Below, one piece after another: positions 19,015-22,410 of a stretch of DNA of 22,410 bases (position 1 is the first letter of the stretch; the number at the start of each line of letters is the position of its first letter). Made by a program: the position numbers and the translations under genes. A model generated the notes under the pieces. It saw only the letters and a program-made list of their open reading frames with translations, searched no databases and was not told where the DNA came from. The stretch comes from Amoebophrya sp. AT5.2 (lineage: Eukaryota > Sar > Dinophyceae > Syndiniales > Amoebophryaceae), in the NCBI GenBank assembly GCA_005223375.1, contig RXOD01004431.1:1-22410 (forward strand). Direction: 5' to 3'.

Positions 19015-22000
19015 ATGATTGAGTTCAAGGGGGCTGTGCCTACCGGCGAGAGCGAGGCTGCGGCCGGGGCGGCGCCTCTGCCTGTGGGCGAGGGCGAGGC
19101 CGCTGCGGCTGGCAAGGGAGGCAAGAAGCAGGACAATGCGGTCGCTCTGGAAGCTTGTCGCGTCACGTGGACCAACCGCGCGAAGCAGTCCAATTGCGAG
19201 ATGTTTTGCGCCGCTCTGTTCTACATCCAGGTGATCATGTTTATCGTGATCTTCATCCTCGTGCTGGCGTCCGGGAACCGGAAAACCGTTTCTGGTGACT
19301 GCGGCGTGAGCGACATTGCATGTTTGGATTCGGCGTGCGGGGACAGCTACGTTCACAATCCGTTCGAGATGCCACTTGGTGAGAACCTGTCCACGCGCGT
19401 TCGCGACATCCCTTGTTTGCACGAGGACGTGATGGTGAAGGACGCCCGGGACGCCGGCTGTTCGGGTACCGTGAACGTCGCTGCTAGTGTCCCATGGCCG
19501 GGGCGTCGCTCTCTGGCGGGGGCTTCCTCCGGGGAAGAAGAGGAGGAGGTTTTCAACGTCGCGCCGTACGTCGTGGCGCGCAAAGCGCTCCTGGACCACG
19601 CGCACGCGGTCGAGATGCAGCTGCGCTCCTCGTCCGAGCAGACGGACGTCGGTGCGATCCGCGTGCAATTGCGCGAACTGCGTGCCAACTACGGCCACCG
19701 CGTGCGGGAGTTCTCGCGGCTGCTGCTTGAGAAGCAGCACAACTACAGCCAGGGCCAAGTGCTGCCGAAGACGCAAGAGCAGAAGGAGAACATCAGCGGC
19801 AACGAACCGCAGAAGCAGGACCACGACGAAATCCTTCGTCGCGTTCTGTCCAGCCACGACAACGACAACAAGGTCGTGTGGGATTCGCTCGCCGCCCAGT
19901 GGCACGTCCCCTTGGTGATGTTCCTCACGTTCTTCGCGCTGCTCGGGGCCTGGGCCTACGGCTGGTACAAAGCGCCGCTGCAGCTCATCTTCGTGACCCT
20001 CTTCATCGGTGGCATCGTCCTGCCGGGCTTCGTTGTGGGCTACGCGGGCGACGCGGACGCGGTTTGGCTCCTCCTCCCCGGGATCGTCGTGATTGCTCTT
20101 TGCGTCTACATGTACAAGTCCATGCAGGAAGCAGCCAACGCGGCCTCCAGCGCAATCGTGTGCCTCGCTCAGACCGGCGACGTGCTGGCGGTGTCCGTGT
20201 TCCAGTTCTGCATCTTCGGGCTCTTCATCGTACTCTGGCTGCTGGCGCTGATCGAGACGGGGAACTGGGTGGAGTGGGAAGTCGGCGCGGGCGGGGGCAG
20301 CTACGACTACGGGGTTCCCCTCCTGGCCCCCACGTTCTCATCCGGCAATTGCACCCTGAAAAAGGCTTCCGGCGCGACCACCTCGGAGCACCTCCTGGCC
20401 ATCTGCTTCTTTCCGCTCACCATCTTCCTGCGGAACGTCGTCCTCATCGTCTGCTCGGCAGGAGTCGGGAAGTGGTACCTATTATTACCTGCGGCGCAAA
20501 AATAGTACTCAAATCTACGTCTCCGTGCTAGTACTCGTAGTGCCGTGAACGTCACCCGAAGTTGGCCAAGCCAATTTATTAGGCGGCTACTCCATGATGA
20601 CCATGAAAGAATAATTTTGTTTCCTGTTCTTGAGCTAAAAATATATTTGAAACTACCTTGACCTTCTTCAAAATCAAAATCAAAAGCTTCGCCCAACGCG
20701 TTGATATCTGCGTTTTGCATGAGTATACTAAAAGTGAAAGAATGCATTTGCATCTCTTCGGAAGGTACTTCCACGACGAGAAGATGAAGGGTGGCGACTC
20801 GAGTGCGACGGTCATCGGCGCGGCCGGCACGGAGATGCACGCGCACCACTACGCCGGGCCCGCTCCGGCGAATGCGGGCCGGGTCGCGTTTGGGTGGGCT
20901 TACACCAACCTCGCGGGCGCGAACATGTTTGTGTCCATCATTCTCAGCATTACCTACGAGATCAAGCGCCGCGCGATGCGTTTCACCACCCGCCCCTGGT
21001 GCGTCTGCGTTTGCGGCATCGGCGCGGCCGACCTTGTCTGCTTTCTGCTCTGGTACTGCATCGTGGCCTACGTGGAGGCGTTCACGAAGTACTTTTTGAT
21101 CGCGCACACCATGAAGTCCGAGGGAGGGATCTGTGCCACGGCCACGAAAGTGAAGAAAACGCTGGACAGCGACCCCGAGAAGAAGAGCGGCGGCTTCGTG
21201 CTGCAGGACAAAGTTCTGGATATCGTCTTCATGATGCAACGCCTCTTCCTGGCTTACGGGCTGGGGCTGCTCACCTGGATCTGGATCGACAATGAGGTCG
21301 AGTCCGGCCTATTCAACGAATCCGCGTATTTTTTTTTGCGATTTTATTAATTCAACTCTGGCTTCATAATTAAAATTAGTGCACTACGACTACTGCCTGC
21401 GTATGCAGTCACCCCCTTCTTCATTCATTCAATTATGCATCGGTGTACTTATAAAGATTAAGGCTAACTACGACGCGCCAGTCCTGGCCACCGCCTGGAA
21501 CGGATGCCAATTGAAATCGGCATGAGTTCCAGGCGGTGTCCACTCACAACCCTCGCGTACATATAAAGATGTGATGATTGTTGGAACTGTCTACTAACGT
21601 AATGCATCGAGCCAAAAGTGAATCGTTCGTGAACCCATCTCTGTGCAGGCCCGAGTTTATTTTCATTTTCCTCCTCTCTCTGCTGCTGCTGTTGTGTATT
21701 GTCGGTTTCGGTTTCGGGCCGATTGCCGGTTTGGTGTTGTTCATCTTCGTGGCTGACTGGATCGATTGGCTACCGGCGCACGGCTTCATGGCGGGAATTT
21801 TCGTGGGGTGCGTGTGCAGCATCGCGTTTGAGTTTGCCACCAGTCTCGTCAGCTACACCGCCACCGCCATCCTGTACTGCCTCGCCCTGTTCAAAGCAGC
21901 CGACAAGGAGCCGCACTTCAACAAGCGCGCGTCCGTGAACGGGCTGGTGGTGCACAAGGACGAACTGGCCAAGCCGCTCGTGGGGGAGGGCGAGGGCGCG

Positions 22001-22219
22001 CCGCCGCCGGCAGACAACGCGGCCAAGCTTGCGAGCTTCCTGGGCACGGGAGGCAAGTCCAGCTTCGCGGCAGGCGCCGGTGGGGTGCAGAAAGCGCCGG
22101 CGAAGGCGGGCGACACCATGCTGGACCCCGCCACGGGCAAAATGATGGTGGCGGAGGATGCGGGCGTCGTCGCCGGGGTGCCGATGGTCAACTGGAAGGT
22201 CCAGGAGACAACGGTGTGA
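19015..22219 (+). CDS. Choline transporter-like protein (SLC44/CTL family)
   Basis: The exons are 19015-20474, 20765-21296 and 21656-22219 (851 residues). An Ala/Gly-rich cytosolic N-terminus precedes TM1 (about 64-87). A ~210-residue luminal or extracellular loop with cysteines and charged helices follows, then a cluster of TM segments (about 298-480). The exon 1-2 join gives CSAGVGKWYFHDEK, matching the family's agavakWYF signature before the GxxAFG helix (GRVAFGWAY, about 525-533). The family's AYI-IAI--FC-SA element appears as KYFLIAHTMKSEGGICATAT, and further TM helices in exon 3 end with YCLALFKAADK. The soluble tail is about 110 residues. SLC44 proteins move choline or ethanolamine, or act in membrane-lipid supply; the substrate here is unproven. 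The start at 19015 is preferred over 18862 because an acceptor-like site lies between them. The second intron could also be 21303-21655, adding Val-Glu. Confidence 0.8.
20475..20764 (+). other. SLC44 intron 1, flanked by GGTAC direct repeats
   Basis: The donor is GTACCTAT and the acceptor TTCGGAAG, 290 bases, phase 2. The splice is fixed by family homology (KW then YF). The 5-mer GGTAC occurs at 20474-20478 and again at 20764-20768, across both boundaries. CTAAAAGTGAAA (20728-20739) and GCATTTGCATCTC (20744-20756) precede the acceptor. Confidence 0.85.
20744..20756 (+). repeat. GCATTTGCATCTC motif near the intron 3' end
   Basis: This is a variant of the CATTTGCATTTC motif. It ends 8 bases before the acceptor AG at 20764 and has CTAAAAGTGAAA upstream, as at 384-414. 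Confidence 0.5.
21445..21570. mobile_element. Possible MITE-like insertion in SLC44 intron 2
   Basis: A palindromic core (21489-21538) lies between near-identical direct repeats GTACTTATAAAGAT (21445-21458) and GTACATATAAAGAT (21557-21570), 13 of 14 bases. A palindrome between direct repeats is what a small non-autonomous element with target duplication looks like, but only one copy is visible here, so this is tentative. Confidence 0.3.
21489..21538. repeat. Strong inverted repeat: 13-bp perfect stem plus inner 5-bp stem
   Basis: CACCGCCTGGAAC (21489-21501) is the exact reverse complement of GTTCCAGGCGGTG (21526-21538). Inside, ATGCC (21504-21508) pairs with GGCAT (21519-21523) around a 10-base loop, separated from the outer stem by a 2x2 internal mismatch. 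Confidence 0.9.
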
Positions 22220-22347
22220 GGGGGATGAGCGAAGCGGGTGGGCGGGAGGGGAAGTTGGTAGAGCGATTGCTGGGAATTGCGAGGAGGAGGCGGTTAAGTA
22301 ATTTCATGCTTGTGACGCACTAAACTTCTGTCGGTACTCGCACGTAA

Positions 22348-22365
22348 AAAGAGCAAGCCCTCTTT
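22348..22365 (+). other. Small hairpin downstream of the SLC44 gene
   Basis: AAAGAG (22348-22353) pairs with CTCTTT (22360-22365) about 130 bases after the stop, followed by an AT-rich run. It could contribute to 3'-end formation; the evidence is only the fold. Confidence 0.25.
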
Positions 22366-22410
22366 ATTATTATTTCTACCTAAAAAGTACTACTAGCGGA
22401 CGTGTAAACG

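Larger units (their letters stand above)
21297..21655 (+). other. SLC44 intron 2 with hairpin and direct repeats
   Basis: The canonical choice runs from GTCGAGTCC to GGCCCGAG, phase 0, 359 bases. CGAGT is repeated at 21299-21303 and 21652-21656. TCCGGCCT (21303-21310) and AGGCCCGA (21647-21654) are inverted repeats with one mismatch, just inside. Stops in the unspliced frame and the continuing SLC44 topology support removal. Confidence 0.7.

Noticed and set aside
18913..19905. A 330-residue minus-strand open frame
   Set aside because: It is antisense to the first SLC44 exon, His/Arg/Val-rich as expected from reading GC-rich coding DNA backwards, with no domain.
20307..21239. A 310-residue minus-strand open frame
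   Set aside because: It is antisense to SLC44 exons 1-2 and crosses the intron; no family resemblance.
20658..21350. A separate membrane-protein gene starting in the interval after 20505
   Set aside because: Splicing 20474 to 20765 restores the SLC44 WYF signature exactly, so this is exon 2 of the transporter, not a new gene.

Overview
The window reads as nuclear DNA from a protist. Genes are split by short GT-AG introns (about 90-360 bases), exons are GC-rich with GC-rich third positions, and flanks and introns are AT-richer. There is no bacterial-style operon, Shine-Dalgarno site or phage/IS element. Eight protein genes in 22.4 kb, all on the + strand, plus a free-standing PARP-type zinc finger and a histone-H1-like basic tail, suggest an alveolate, perhaps a compact dinoflagellate-lineage genome such as a syndinian. 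That placement is an inference from style; I found no spliced-leader relic or marker gene that proves it.

Layout. 1-442: flank with a tetranucleotide repeat. 443-1238: PARP-type zinc finger protein (2 exons). 1239-2202: non-coding with a hairpin and short repeats. 2203-4326: large unrecognised protein with a presequence-like N-terminus. 4327-5306: flank. 5307-6394 and 9014-10044: two ARF1-class small GTPase genes, each with 5 exons and identical intron positions. They sit in a tandem segmental duplication whose 5' and 3' flanks are also recognisable (about 5220-7510 and 8925-11010). 11011-12426: no gene seen. 12427-13337: ribosomal protein eL22 (3 exons). 14092-17230: Dicer/RIG-I-class DExH helicase with a Dicer-dimerisation-like region and a C-terminal dsRBD but no PAZ or RNase III. 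17921-18400: small Cys-rich protein. 19015-22219: choline-transporter-like (SLC44/CTL) membrane protein (3 exons). 22220-22410: 3' flank.

The genes do not form one pathway. They cover genome maintenance or chromatin (PARP finger), vesicle traffic (ARF), translation (eL22), dsRNA sensing or small-RNA biogenesis (helicase) and membrane transport (SLC44).

The items most worth a second look are: the nuclease-less Dicer-like helicase; a frame-preserving conserved block about 0.5-0.6 kb downstream of both ARF genes; a recurring CATTTGCATTTC module close to 3' splice sites or start codons; and introns bounded by 5-base direct repeats, one holding a perfect 13-bp hairpin flanked by 14-base direct repeats, which resembles introner or MITE insertion.
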